64,000 nucleotides of DNA from Sphingomonas_E sp042693015 (GCF_042693015.1 NZ_CP170544.1:3782001-3846000), one strand, 5' to 3'; counted from the first letter of the stretch, positions 16,237 through 24,615 are shown. Notes: generated by a model not told the origin, from the sequence alone. Numbers and translations are program-made.

Positions 16237-18045
16237 TTGGTCGGCCAGGGTGACATTCGCCTCGACCCGGAACGGCCCTCCCCTTTCAATCCGCTGGCGG
16301 GCAATCCGCTAGCGACCCGCGACGACGTCGCCCGCGCCTTGCGAGCCTGCTTTGCACCGCTCCGCCCATGTTTCTCGGCCGGTAGCGGACAGGTGGAGAT
16401 TGAGGCGGCGGGCGCCACCTATGATCGATCCGCCGCCGGTCTCGAAGGCTTTGCCCGACCGCTATGGGGGCTGGCCGCTGCCGCGGCAGGTGGCGCGGAC
16501 GAGGCCGATTGGTGGCCACTCTATAGACAGGGTATCGCCAATGGCACCGACCCGTCCCACACCGATTATTGGGGCGAGCTGCGCCCCTTCGATCAGCGGA
16601 TCGTCGAGGCTGCAGCACTGGCTGCCGCGATCACCCTTGCCAGGGATCGGCTGTGGGATCCTCTAGACGCGCCGATCCAGGATCGGCTGGCCGATTATCT
16701 CGTCCAGGCCCGGCGGCAACCATGCTTCGACAATAATTGGCAGTTGTTTCCCGTCTTGATCGACCTCGGTCTCGCCGCGGCCGGCCGGCAGGCGGACGAC
16801 GGTATCGTCGAGACGGCTTTGACAGCGGTGGAACATTACCATGTCGGCGATGGCTGGTATGCCGATGGTCATCCTAACCGCTTGGACCATTATTCGGGCT
16901 TCGCCTTCCACTTTTACGGCCTGATCCTGTCGCGGCTGGGCGGAGACCGCTTCGCGATGTTCCGGGATCGCGCCGCACCCTTCGCGCAGCAATGGCTGCA
17001 CTGGTGTGCCGATGACGGTGCGATCCTGCCCTTCGGCCGCAGCCTCACCTATCGCTTCGGCGCGGCCGCTTTTTTCGGTGCCTGCGCCTTCGCCGATGTC
17101 GAGGTGCTGCCCTGGGGCGTGCTCAAGGGCCTGTATCTGCGCCACCTGCGCTGGTGGCGGCAATGGCCGATCACGCGGCGCGATGGCGTGTTGAGCGTCG
17201 GCTATGGCTACCCCGACGCCAATATGGCCGAGGGCTATAACGCGCCCGGATCGCCTTATTGGGCCTTCAAGGCATTCCTGCCGCTGGCCTTGCCCGAAGA
17301 GCATCCGTTCTGGTCGTCTCCCGAACAACCGATGCCGGCGCGCCCGTCACCCTTCGTCCTCCGGCACCCGCGCATGCTCGCCGCGCATGAGCCCGGCCAG
17401 ACGACCGTGCTGGCCTCGGCGCCTGCGGCGGACGTGGCCGGCGGGGCGGAGAAATATGCCAAATTCGCTTATTCCACCCGTTATGCCTTCGCCGTTGAAG
17501 CCGAACGGCACTTCGACCGTATCGGCTTCGACGGCAGTATCGGCCTCTGCGACGCGGAGGAAAACTGGCGGATGCGCGACGGCAGCGGCGAAAGCGCGCT
17601 AATCGACGACACGCTCTATTCCGTCTGGCGGCCTTGGCCGGACGTCGGCGTGGAAAGCTGGATCTATTGGGATCGCCCCTGGCATATCCGCCTGCATCGG
17701 ATCCGATCCAGCCGGCGACTGACGATCGTCGAAGGCGGCTTTGCCTTGCCCCGGCCGGACGGATCGGTGGATGGCGGGGCGGGCGCCGATCGCGCCTGGT
17801 GCCAGACCGAGAAGGATTTCAGCGGCATGCTGTCGCTGACCACGGGGCGAGCGGGCAAGCTGATTTTCCCGCAGCCCAACAGCCACCTGCTCCACCCGCG
17901 CGCCATGGTGCCCCAGCTGGTGCTTGCCATGGCGGCGGAGGAAGCGCTGATCGGCACCGCCGTCATCGCCTCGCCCGACAAGGCGATGTGCCGGGCAGCG
18001 TGGCACGCGCCACACATCACACCGCGGGAGCTGCGGACGCCATGA
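16237..18045 (+). CDS. DUF2264-domain protein, possible glycoside hydrolase
   Basis: The 602-residue protein matches the DUF2264 family over its length. An alpha-helical barrel-like N-terminal two-thirds includes NNWQLFPVLIDLGL, DGWYADGHPNRLDHYSGFA and ADDGAILPFGRSLTYRFGAA, and a beta-rich C-terminal third follows. Some members are classed as glycoside hydrolases acting on uronic acids (family GH154, from memory). No signal peptide is seen, so it is probably cytoplasmic. The start is a TTG at 16237, with GGAGGAG six bases upstream and no nearby in-frame ATG. It overlaps the following glycosyltransferase gene by ATGA. Confidence 0.8.
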   Translation: MVGQGDIRLDPERPSPFNPLAGNPLATRDDVARALRACFAPLRPCFSAGSGQVEIEAAGATYDRSAAGLEGFARPLWGLAAAAAGGADEADWWPLYRQGIANGTDPSHTDYWGELRPFDQRIVEAAALAAAITLARDRLWDPLDAPIQDRLADYLVQARRQPCFDNNWQLFPVLIDLGLAAAGRQADDGIVETALTAVEHYHVGDGWYADGHPNRLDHYSGFAFHFYGLILSRLGGDRFAMFRDRAAPFAQQWLHWCADDGAILPFGRSLTYRFGAAAFFGACAFADVEVLPWGVLKGLYLRHLRWWRQWPITRRDGVLSVGYGYPDANMAEGYNAPGSPYWAFKAFLPLALPEEHPFWSSPEQPMPARPSPFVLRHPRMLAAHEPGQTTVLASAPAADVAGGAEKYAKFAYSTRYAFAVEAERHFDRIGFDGSIGLCDAEENWRMRDGSGESALIDDTLYSVWRPWPDVGVESWIYWDRPWHIRLHRIRSSRRLTIVEGGFALPRPDGSVDGGAGADRAWCQTEKDFSGMLSLTTGRAGKLIFPQPNSHLLHPRAMVPQLVLAMAAEEALIGTAVIASPDKAMCRAAWHAPHITPRELRTP

Positions 18046-18845
18046 ACTCCAGGCCACTCCCCCTCGTCCTTCTGCGACCGGGGAAGTCCCGTCGGGAGCT
18101 CGTCGCCGATATGGCGTCCGGGGGCATGGATGCCCCGCTCATCTCCTGCATCATGGCGACGCGGGGAAACGCCTTCCCAGCCAGATATGCGATCCAATGC
18201 TACCAGCGGCAGACCCATCCGCGCCGCGAACTTGTGATTGTCTGCAGGAATGAAGGCCGCGAGGTTCGTGATCTTGTCGCCGGACTGGCCGATCCCACGA
18301 TCCGCTTCTTCTCCATTCCCTACGCCGAAAGCGTGGGCGAACTGCGCAACGCGGCGATGCGCCATGCCCAGGGCGATCTGTTCGCGATCTGGGACGATGA
18401 CGATCTCAGCCACCCGGAACGGCTCGCGCTCCAGCAGGCCGGCATCGCCGCGACGGGTGCCACCGCAAGCTTTCTCTCTCGTGTCGCGCTCTGGTGGCCG
18501 GCGCGGGGGAGGATCGCCGAATCCGGATGGCGAACCTGGGAAAACACGATGCTGGTGCGGAGATCGGCGATACCGGCTTATTCCTCGCTCACCCGCGGCA
18601 GCGATACCGAACTCGTCCGATCGCTGCGCGCGACGGCGCCGCTTGCGCTGATCGACCGGCCCGACGGCTATTATTATGTCTGCCACGGCGGCAATCTGTG
18701 GGGTGCCGACCATTTCGAAATGCTCTTCCGCGGCGCCCGGCGTTGCTATGAGGGCGCGATGTACGGGAACATCCTGGCATCCCCAGCGCCCACCGTTCCG
18801 TTGGCGGACTATGCGCGCGAGTTGGGCAGCGGCCTTATATCCTAG
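18042..18845 (+). CDS. glycosyltransferase family 2 protein
   Basis: The 267-residue protein has a GT-A fold. The nucleotide-binding start LISCIMATRGNAFPARYAIQ is near residue 33, and the metal-binding acidic motif AIWDDDDLSHPERL (Asp118-Asp121) is present. RNAAMRHAQGDLFA before it is also typical. There is no membrane helix, so it is probably a cytoplasmic or peripheral transferase. The ATG overlaps the DUF2264 stop by four bases (ATGA), indicating translational coupling; the two probably act on the same glycan. The donor and acceptor are unknown. Confidence 0.85.
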   Translation: MNSRPLPLVLLRPGKSRRELVADMASGGMDAPLISCIMATRGNAFPARYAIQCYQRQTHPRRELVIVCRNEGREVRDLVAGLADPTIRFFSIPYAESVGELRNAAMRHAQGDLFAIWDDDDLSHPERLALQQAGIAATGATASFLSRVALWWPARGRIAESGWRTWENTMLVRRSAIPAYSSLTRGSDTELVRSLRATAPLALIDRPDGYYYVCHGGNLWGADHFEMLFRGARRCYEGAMYGNILASPAPTVPLADYARELGSGLIS

Positions 18846-18922
18846 AACCCGCTTGTACGGGCCGGTTCAACCCCCGGCAAGCTTCGGACGTTTAAGGGCG
18901 CCGGGTCATCGAAAGTGTCGCA

Positions 18923-19624
18923 ATGTCCTATGCTCGGGCTGGCCATGGTAGGAGCAACCTCGGCGTCGTCGCCCTCGTTGCCGGCCTTCATGCACTCGCG
19001 ATCTGCCTGCTGCTGACCTGGAAGCTTGCCGCCCCCGCCCCAGCGCTCGAAGACCGGCTGGTGCTCGTCGAAATTCGGGAGCCGGCGGTGAAGCAACCTC
19101 CGGCGCCGGCCAAGGCGGAGGGTTCCTCTGCCAGATCGGCGCAAGGGACGACGCCGAAACCCGCCCCCGCAGCATCTGCACATCCGCGCCCGAGCGTACC
19201 GCAACAGGCCACCCCAAGCCCCGCCGCCACGCAGGCGCCGCCACCACCGGCCGGAGGATCGGGCGCGGCCGATGGCGCCGCGCTATCCGGCCAGGGCACC
19301 GGCGGCAGGGGTAACGGCATGGGCAGCGGTGGCGGGAGCCGGCCCCGCTGGATTTCCGGCACTATCAAGGATAGCGACTATCCGCGCGCCGCCAGCCGGG
19401 TGAAAGTCGGTGGAACGGTGGTCGTTCATTTCGACGTGCGCACCGACGGCCGCGTCAGCAACTGCCGCGTCGCTACATCCAGCGGCAATGCCGATCTCGA
19501 CCGGACGACCTGTCAGCTGGTCGAACAGCGCTTCCGCTATGCGCCCGCCACCGACGCCACGGGCCGCGCCGTCGGCGACGTCGCCGGCTGGAAACAGGTC
19601 TGGTGGCTGGAGCCGCGCCGATAG
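18923..19624 (+). CDS. TonB-family protein (energy transducer-like)
   Basis: The 233-residue protein has one N-terminal membrane anchor (LGVVALVAGLHALAICLLL). A long Pro/Ala/Gly/Ser-rich periplasmic linker (about residues 50-140) follows, then a C-terminal TonB-type domain with VGGTVVVHFDVRTDGRVSNC and FRYAPATDATGRAV. The linker composition and order match TonB proteins that transmit proton-motive force to outer-membrane receptors. No exbB/exbD or receptor gene lies nearby, so it may be an accessory TonB or a TonB-domain protein of another use. Confidence 0.8.
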   Translation: MSYARAGHGRSNLGVVALVAGLHALAICLLLTWKLAAPAPALEDRLVLVEIREPAVKQPPAPAKAEGSSARSAQGTTPKPAPAASAHPRPSVPQQATPSPAATQAPPPPAGGSGAADGAALSGQGTGGRGNGMGSGGGSRPRWISGTIKDSDYPRAASRVKVGGTVVVHFDVRTDGRVSNCRVATSSGNADLDRTTCQLVEQRFRYAPATDATGRAVGDVAGWKQVWWLEPRR

Positions 19625-19663
19625 GTTTCGGTCGCATTTGCTAGGGCTATGCTGACGGGGAAA

Positions 19664-19739
19664 TGGTGCCCAGGGACGGAATCGAACCGCCGACACCGTG
19701 ATTTTCAGTCACGTGCTCTACCAACTGAGCTACCTGGGC
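19664..19739 (-). tRNA. tRNA-Phe (anticodon GAA)
   Basis: On the minus strand the 76-nt cloverleaf reads GCCCAGGTAGCTCAGTTGGT at its 5' end. It has a D arm, the anticodon stem CGTGA/TCACG with loop CTGAAAA (anticodon GAA), a GTTCGATTC T loop, the acceptor CCTGGGC, discriminator A, and an encoded CCA at 19664-19666. Confidence 0.97.
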
Positions 19740-19774
19740 AGGAAGCGTTGGAGCGCGGCCTATAGACAAGCCTG

Positions 19775-19981
19775 CTAGGGCCTGTCCAGCCCATCATTGG
19801 CGATTTCTTGCGCGCTCTCATCTGCCACCGGGCCGGGGGTGCGATAGGCGTCGCCGAGCCAGTTCAGGAGGTCGCGATCGCGGCAGCCCTGGCTGCAAAA
19901 GGGGGTGTGCACGGGCGTCGCCGGCGCGCCGCAAAGGGGGCAGGTGCCGCGCTTACGCTTGGAGGGGGCCGATATGGACAT
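19775..19981 (-). CDS. yacG: DNA gyrase inhibitor YacG (zinc-finger protein)
   Basis: The 68-residue protein has the YacG zinc motif: CPLCGAP with Cys14 and Cys17, then CSQGCRDRDLLNWLGD with Cys29 and Cys33, followed by YRTPG. YacG binds zinc and inhibits DNA gyrase in Escherichia coli. I chose the ATG at 19981, which leaves a 29-base overlap with the upstream RNase-like gene, the usual alphaproteobacterial order infA-maf-RNase-yacG. It lies just upstream of tRNA-Phe, with about 35 bases between. Confidence 0.9.
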   Translation of the reverse strand: MSISAPSKRKRGTCPLCGAPATPVHTPFCSQGCRDRDLLNWLGDAYRTPGPVADESAQEIANDGLDRP

Positions 19982-20960
19982 GCCCCGCCGATATGGCGAG
20001 TGTCGCGTCCGTCCGCAAGGCAAGCGGCAGGCCGCGCCGCCGTTCGAGCTGGTCGCGCCAGCCCGTCCGGTCTTCGAGGATGGCGATCACCGCGGCCGCG
20101 GCGCTGATGTGGATCGCGCCCGCGCCGGGGGTGCGTTCGGCACGGCGGATGAGCGCGCGGGCGGCTGCTGCTGCGGCATCGCTGCGCAGCAATTCGGGCA
20201 GCGAGGCGCGGGCGCGGCGGCGGACGATCTGGACGAAACCGAAGCCGTTGACTGCCGTGCGCTCGAACGGCTGCGGCAGTTCCTCGTCGATCGCGGCGGC
20301 GGCGGCCTGGCGGTCCCCCTTGCCGGTGATGGTCGGTAGGTCGATGCCGATCGATCCGCTTATCCCCATCCGGCGTATGGCGCGCGCTGCCGCCCGTGCG
20401 CCTGCGACTGCCAACTCGGCCGGCGGCAGCAGACCGTCGACATCGAGCAGGGTCATCGCCGGCGTCAGCGATAGGCGCAGGCCACCGCCGGGAAAGGCGA
20501 TCTCGCCGGTCGTCGCTTCCTCGATCAGTTCGGACCAGCCGGCCGTTTCGAGCGCATCCTCGCCATGCGTGCCGACGCGCCTCACGGGAAAGCCGCTGGC
20601 ATTGATCCGCGCGAGCAGATCGGGACCGTCCATCGGCTCCGCGCCGGCCGGGGCGGGGCGGGCGATGGCTCGCTTGGGGCGGCCCGGTTCGGCAATCGCC
20701 GCGCGGCTGATCTCGACCAGCAGGCGCGCGCCTTCGGTGAAGCCGGCGGGTGGCGGCTCGATCAGCGCCTCGCTGCCGTCCGCCAGTGTCGCAATCGCGC
20801 GGCGGCCGGGCTGGACGATCTTCGTCAGCCGCGCGGACAGGATCGCACCGGCGCGCGGCCCTTCGTCGTCGGGCTCGATCATGGCTTCGAGGATGCGGCC
20901 CTGTTCGACCAGCGCGGCGCGGGCCTCGCCCACGCCATCCTCATAGAGCCATTCAGCCAA
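19953..20960 (-). CDS. ribonuclease E/G-like protein, short form
   Basis: The 335-residue protein shows an N-terminal S1-like region (residues 12-70). An RNase E/G catalytic core then carries both metal-binding aspartates: Asp173 in TPAMTLLDVDG and Asp207 in GSIGIDLPT. It is much shorter than RNase E or G and lacks the CPxCxG zinc-link that bridges RNase E/G dimers. The neighbouring gene order (maf upstream, yacG overlapping downstream) is the usual alphaproteobacterial one. It is probably an endoribonuclease, but the shortened form leaves its oligomeric state open. Confidence 0.8.
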   Translation of the reverse strand: MAEWLYEDGVGEARAALVEQGRILEAMIEPDDEGPRAGAILSARLTKIVQPGRRAIATLADGSEALIEPPPAGFTEGARLLVEISRAAIAEPGRPKRAIARPAPAGAEPMDGPDLLARINASGFPVRRVGTHGEDALETAGWSELIEEATTGEIAFPGGGLRLSLTPAMTLLDVDGLLPPAELAVAGARAAARAIRRMGISGSIGIDLPTITGKGDRQAAAAAIDEELPQPFERTAVNGFGFVQIVRRRARASLPELLRSDAAAAAARALIRRAERTPGAGAIHISAAAAVIAILEDRTGWRDQLERRRGLPLALRTDATLAISAGHVHIGPLQA

Positions 20961-21525
20961 GGCTTATCCCGCTCGCTTCGAGCAATGTGCGCGTTTCATA
21001 GAGCGGCAGGCCGACGACGCCCGAATGGCTGCCGCCGAGAAAGCGGACATAGGCTTCGGCGCGGCCCTGAATGGCATAACCGCCGGCCTTGCCCCGCCAT
21101 TCGCCGGCGGCGAGATAATGGTCGATCTCGGTCGGCGTCAGCCGCTTGAAGGTGACGATCGAGGTCGAATCGCGATGCCGCGCGCGCCCTTCGGCATCGA
21201 CCACCGTCAGGGCGGTGATGACGCGGTGGCGGCGGCCTGACAGCAGTTCGAGGCAATTGCGCGCCGTCGCCTCATCCTCGGCCTTGGGCAGGATGCGGCG
21301 GCCGGCGGCCACTACGGTGTCGGCGGCAAGCGTCACGGCGCCGGGATGCCGTGCGGCGACCGCAGCGGCCTTCTCAGCAGCCAGCCGGCGCGCATGCGGC
21401 AGCGGCAGTTCGTTGGGTGCCGCCGCTTCGTCGATCTCGGCCGGATCGACCGCCGCCGGCGTGATGCCCAGGCGCGCGAGCTGCTCCAGCCGTCGCGGGC
21501 TGGCGGAAGCAAGGATCAGCCGCAT
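20953..21525 (-). CDS. maf: Maf-like nucleoside triphosphate pyrophosphatase
   Basis: The 190-residue protein starts MRLILASASPRRLEQLARLG, the Maf signature. AADTVVAAGRRILPKAEDE carries the central acidic site, and GGYAIQGRAEAYVRFLGGSH is conserved near the C terminus. Maf proteins hydrolyse non-canonical or modified nucleotides (dTTP/UTP or m7GTP type) and are linked to septum formation. The stop overlaps the start of the RNase-like gene by 8 bases. It follows infA, separated by a small hairpin. Confidence 0.94.
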   Translation of the reverse strand: MRLILASASPRRLEQLARLGITPAAVDPAEIDEAAAPNELPLPHARRLAAEKAAAVAARHPGAVTLAADTVVAAGRRILPKAEDEATARNCLELLSGRRHRVITALTVVDAEGRARHRDSTSIVTFKRLTPTEIDHYLAAGEWRGKAGGYAIQGRAEAYVRFLGGSHSGVVGLPLYETRTLLEASGISLG

Positions 21526-21545
21526 GGTGCTGTGCCCTAATGCTG

Positions 21546-21567
21546 GATCCCGGCCTGCGCCGGGATC
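21546..21567. repeat. REP-like hairpin at the infA stop codon
   Basis: GATCCCGGC (21546-21554) pairs with GCCGGGATC (21559-21567) around a CTGC loop, and the right arm overlaps the infA stop codon at 21566-21568. The sequence resembles the dispersed GGATCCCGGC-type palindromes of alphaproteobacteria. It separates infA from maf in the minus-strand transcript. Confidence 0.65.
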
Positions 21568-21784
21568 ACTTGAAGCGATAGGTGATCCGGCCCTTGGTCA
21601 GATCATAGGGCGTCAGCTCGACCAGCACCTCGTCGCCGACCAGCACGCGGATGCGGTTCTTGCGCATCTTGCCCGCGGTGTGGCCGAGGATCTCGTGATC
21701 GTTTTCGAGGCGGACACGAAACATCGCGTTGGGCAGCAGTTCCACCACTTGCCCGCGCATTTCGAGCAGTTCTTCCTTAGCCAT
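21566..21784 (-). CDS. infA: translation initiation factor IF-1
   Basis: The 72-residue protein is a single OB-fold: MAKEELLEMRGQVVELLPNA, then FRVRLENDHEILGHTAGKMR and GDEVLVELTPYDLTKGRI. Length and sequence match bacterial IF-1, which binds the 30S A site with IF-2 and IF-3. I chose the ATG at 21784, because longer frames add non-family residues. It is the first gene of the infA-maf-RNase-yacG unit and is divergent from the EF-G-like gene across about 206 bp that should hold both promoters. Confidence 0.97.
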   Translation of the reverse strand: MAKEELLEMRGQVVELLPNAMFRVRLENDHEILGHTAGKMRKNRIRVLVGDEVLVELTPYDLTKGRITYRFK

Positions 21785-21990
21785 CAGGCCCCTTGAATTT
21801 GAGTCGAACGGAGAAAATCGCGCCGCCTTAGCGCCGCTTGCAAAAAAAGGGAAGAAGGCGGCCGATTTTCTCCTTCCGGGACTTGTTGAAGGGGCGTGGG
21901 GACTTGCGCTCCGGCGCTTATGGGAGGACGCTCGCGACTCCCGATTGCACCGCTGTGACCAGAAAACTGGATTGGCAGGAGGAGGGCAGG

Positions 21991-24021
21991 ATGACGGGAA
22001 CTGGCAAAGGCATAAGAGCAATCGCACTCGTCGGACCGGCGGGTGCAGGCAAGACGAGTCTTGCGGAGGCCTTGTTGTTCGCGGCGGGCGCCGTCGATCG
22101 ACAGGGTACGGTCACGGCCGGCAGCAGCATCGGCGACGGCAGCGCCGAAGCGCGGGCGCGGGGCGGCTCCACCGAACTCAACCTCATGCGGTTCGACTGG
22201 CATGGCGATCGCTTCATATTGGTCGATGCGCCGGGTTCCGCGGGATTTGCTGCGGATGCCGCGATCGCGGTGGAGGCGGCCGATCTCGCGCTGGTGGTGA
22301 TCGATCCCGATCCCGCCCGCGCGCCGTTGGTCGAACCCACGCTGCGCCGGCTGGAGGCGGCGGGCATCCCCCATGCCGTGTTCGTCAACAAGATCGATCA
22401 GGCGCGTGGCAGCATCGCCGATCTGCTCGAGGCGCTGAAACCGATGAGTGCGGCGGCGCTGGTCGCCAGGCAGATCCCGATCAGCGCGGGGGAACGGGTC
22501 GCGGGTTTCGTCGATCTCGCGCTGGAACGGGCCTATCATTACCGGACGGGTCAATCGTCCGAACAGGTGCCGCTGGCCGAGCACCTCCGCGAGCAGGAAG
22601 CCGCGGCGCGGATGGTGATGCTCGAACAACTCGCGGATCATGACGATACGCTGCTCGAACAACTCCTCTCCGATGAGATGCCGAGTCTCGCCCTCGTCTT
22701 CGGCGATCTCGCCAGCGAGACGAAGAGCGGGCTGGTGGTGCCCGTGCTGTTCGGTTCGGCGACCAGCGGGCATGGCATCCGCCGCCTGCTGAAGATGCTG
22801 CGTCACGACACCCCGACGGCCGCCGACACTGCGGCGCGGATCGGCATCGAGGGCGCGGCGGCCCAGATCCTCAAGGTCTGGCATGGCAGCACGGTCGGCC
22901 GACTGGCACTGGCCCGCGTGTTCGGCACGGCATTGGCTGAGGGTGCGGATCTTGCCGCAACCAACGGCCAGGCGGCGCGGGCAGGCGCGCTGTTCGCGGT
23001 CCAGGGGGCCGGCACAACCAAGGTCGGCCGGGCGGAACCCGGCGACATTGTCGGCATCGCCAAGGTCGATGGCGTCCGCGCCGGCGATCTGATCGGGCCT
23101 GGCGGCAAGCTGGCGGGCTCCGGCATCCAGGCCGAAGCCGTCACCGCCAATTGCGCGCTGGCGGTCGCGGCGGAAAGCCAGAAGGACGAGGTCCGCCTGT
23201 CGACCGCGCTCAACCGCCTGGTAGAGGAAGATCCGGGGCTGCATTGGGCCCAGGACGAGGTTTCGCACGAAACCCTGCTCCACGGCATCAATGACGAACA
23301 TCTGGCGGTCGCGGTCGAGCGGCTCAAGCGCCGTTACGGCGTCGCGGTGAAAGTCGGCCGACGGACGGTTGCCTACAAGGAATCGATCCGTAAGTCGGCC
23401 ACTCAGCGCGGTCGGCATAAGAAGCAATCGGGCGGCCACGGCCAGTTTGGCGACGTAACCGTGGAAATCCGGCCACTCGAGCCCGGCGAGGGCTTCCGCT
23501 TCGAAGACAAGATTACGGGCGGCGCGGTGCCGAAGCAGTGGATTCCTGCGGTGGAGCAGGGTGCGCGCGACGCGATTGCCAAGGGGCCGCTGGGCTTCCC
23601 GGTGGTCGATGTCGCAGTGACCCTGCTGGACGGCGCCTTCCACAGCGTCGACAGCTCGGAACTCGCCTTCCGCACAGCCGGGCGTCTGGCAGTGTCCGAA
23701 GCGCTCGCCGCGGCAGCGCCCTATCTGCTCGAACCCGTCGCCCATGTGCGGATCATGACGCCGGGCAGTGCCAGCTCGCGCGTCAGCTCTGCCGTCGCAA
23801 GCCGGCGCGGGCAGATGCTCGGCATGGCGCCGCAGGATGGCTGGTCGCGCTGGGATGCGATCGAGGTACTGCTGCCCGAGGCCGAACTGCATGGGCTGGA
23901 GGCGGAATTGCGGTCGCTGAGCCAGGGCATGGCGCGTTACGAGGCCCACTTCGACCATCTCGCCGAAGTGGCCCACAAGCTCGCCGGGGAGATAGTCCAG
24001 CGCAGCAAGCAGCCGGCCTGA
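21991..24021 (+). CDS. elongation factor G-like GTPase paralogue
   Basis: The 676-residue protein has EF-G architecture. The G domain carries P-loop GPAGAGKTS (15-23) and NKID (133-136). Then follow domain II, a domain IV segment SGGHGQFGDV, and a C-terminal domain V (SRRGQMLGMAP). The G3 box reads DAPGSAGF instead of DTPGHVDF, so the histidine that activates water in EF-G is serine (residue 83). The switch I RGITI motif is absent. It is probably not the main translocase but a paralogue with altered GTPase cycle. Start ATG lies behind GGAGGAG. Confidence 0.85.
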   Translation: MTGTGKGIRAIALVGPAGAGKTSLAEALLFAAGAVDRQGTVTAGSSIGDGSAEARARGGSTELNLMRFDWHGDRFILVDAPGSAGFAADAAIAVEAADLALVVIDPDPARAPLVEPTLRRLEAAGIPHAVFVNKIDQARGSIADLLEALKPMSAAALVARQIPISAGERVAGFVDLALERAYHYRTGQSSEQVPLAEHLREQEAAARMVMLEQLADHDDTLLEQLLSDEMPSLALVFGDLASETKSGLVVPVLFGSATSGHGIRRLLKMLRHDTPTAADTAARIGIEGAAAQILKVWHGSTVGRLALARVFGTALAEGADLAATNGQAARAGALFAVQGAGTTKVGRAEPGDIVGIAKVDGVRAGDLIGPGGKLAGSGIQAEAVTANCALAVAAESQKDEVRLSTALNRLVEEDPGLHWAQDEVSHETLLHGINDEHLAVAVERLKRRYGVAVKVGRRTVAYKESIRKSATQRGRHKKQSGGHGQFGDVTVEIRPLEPGEGFRFEDKITGGAVPKQWIPAVEQGARDAIAKGPLGFPVVDVAVTLLDGAFHSVDSSELAFRTAGRLAVSEALAAAAPYLLEPVAHVRIMTPGSASSRVSSAVASRRGQMLGMAPQDGWSRWDAIEVLLPEAELHGLEAELRSLSQGMARYEAHFDHLAEVAHKLAGEIVQRSKQPA

Positions 24022-24202
24022 AGAGCCATGTGGTGCGGCTTGGGCATGTGCTGCGTGTCCGCGTTCAGGCCCCCCACCAGCGCCAGCCATTCGTGCGTTC
24101 GGACGCCTCGGCTCGGATAAAGGCGCCCCGCCCCAAACATAGGGAAAAACCCGGATACACAATTTTTGCGCCGCAGCTATCAATGGACCGCCAACATCGG
24201 TG

Positions 24203-24300
24203 CTGGTGTGAGTTGGACGCGCCTCTTGTCTGACCCCGCCGGGACCTGGTTAGGCCCGGAAGGAGCACGGTCCACAGCGCCCCTCCCGGGCAGTGGACGA
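24203..24300 (+). ncRNA. ffs: probable signal recognition particle RNA, small bacterial type
   Basis: The core 24246-24267 (CCTGGTTAGGCCCGGAAGGA, then GCA) matches the 4.5S RNA helix-8 consensus CCTGGTCAGGCCCGGAAGGG-AGCA almost base for base, including the GGAA tetraloop at 24258-24261 and the AGCA internal-loop strand at 24264-24267. Outer pairing GGACC/GGTCC is present. One base seems missing on the 3' side of the tetraloop stem compared with other species. Both ends are approximate. It lies alone between two protein genes. Confidence 0.68.
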
Positions 24301-24317
24301 TCCGAAAGGAGATGGAC

Positions 24318-24572
24318 ATGCGCACATCGGGACTTTTGGGACTGTTAGCCGCGACGGCGATCGTCGCCTCGCCGGTGGCAGCGCAAACCGCGCGGAGCAG
24401 CGCCGCCGCACTCTCGCTCAGCGGGCAGACACGCGCCGCGGCACCCATGCAGAAGGTGAGCCGCGGTGAAGGTGATAATACGTGGCTTATCGTTGGCGGC
24501 GTGGTGGCAGCCGGTATCCTGTTATGGCTTATCCTTGACGATGACGATGACGATGAACCGGTAAGCGCTTAA
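24318..24572 (+). CDS. tiny membrane protein with signal peptide and acidic tail
   Basis: The 84-residue product begins with a signal peptide (MRTSGLLGLLAATAIVASPV, then AAQ). It has a second hydrophobic helix near the end (WLIVGGVVAAGILLWLIL) directly followed by DDDDDDEPVSA. I chose the second ATG (24318) because AAAGGAG lies six bases before it, whereas the ATG at 24312 touches the ribosome-binding site. Function unknown. It probably sits in the inner membrane with the short acidic tail in the cytoplasm. It ends 15 bases before a strong terminator. Confidence 0.65.
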   Translation: MRTSGLLGLLAATAIVASPVAAQTARSSAAALSLSGQTRAAAPMQKVSRGEGDNTWLIVGGVVAAGILLWLILDDDDDDEPVSA

Positions 24573-24587
24573 CCGCTGGGCCGATTC

Positions 24588-24615
24588 AAAGCCCCGGTCG
24601 AAAGGCCGGGGCTTT
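24588..24615 (+). terminator. rho-independent terminator
   Basis: AAAGCCCCGG (24588-24597) pairs perfectly with CCGGGGCTTT (24606-24615) around an 8-base loop. The A-run and T-run ends make it usable from either strand. It lies just after the tiny membrane protein gene. Confidence 0.88.
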
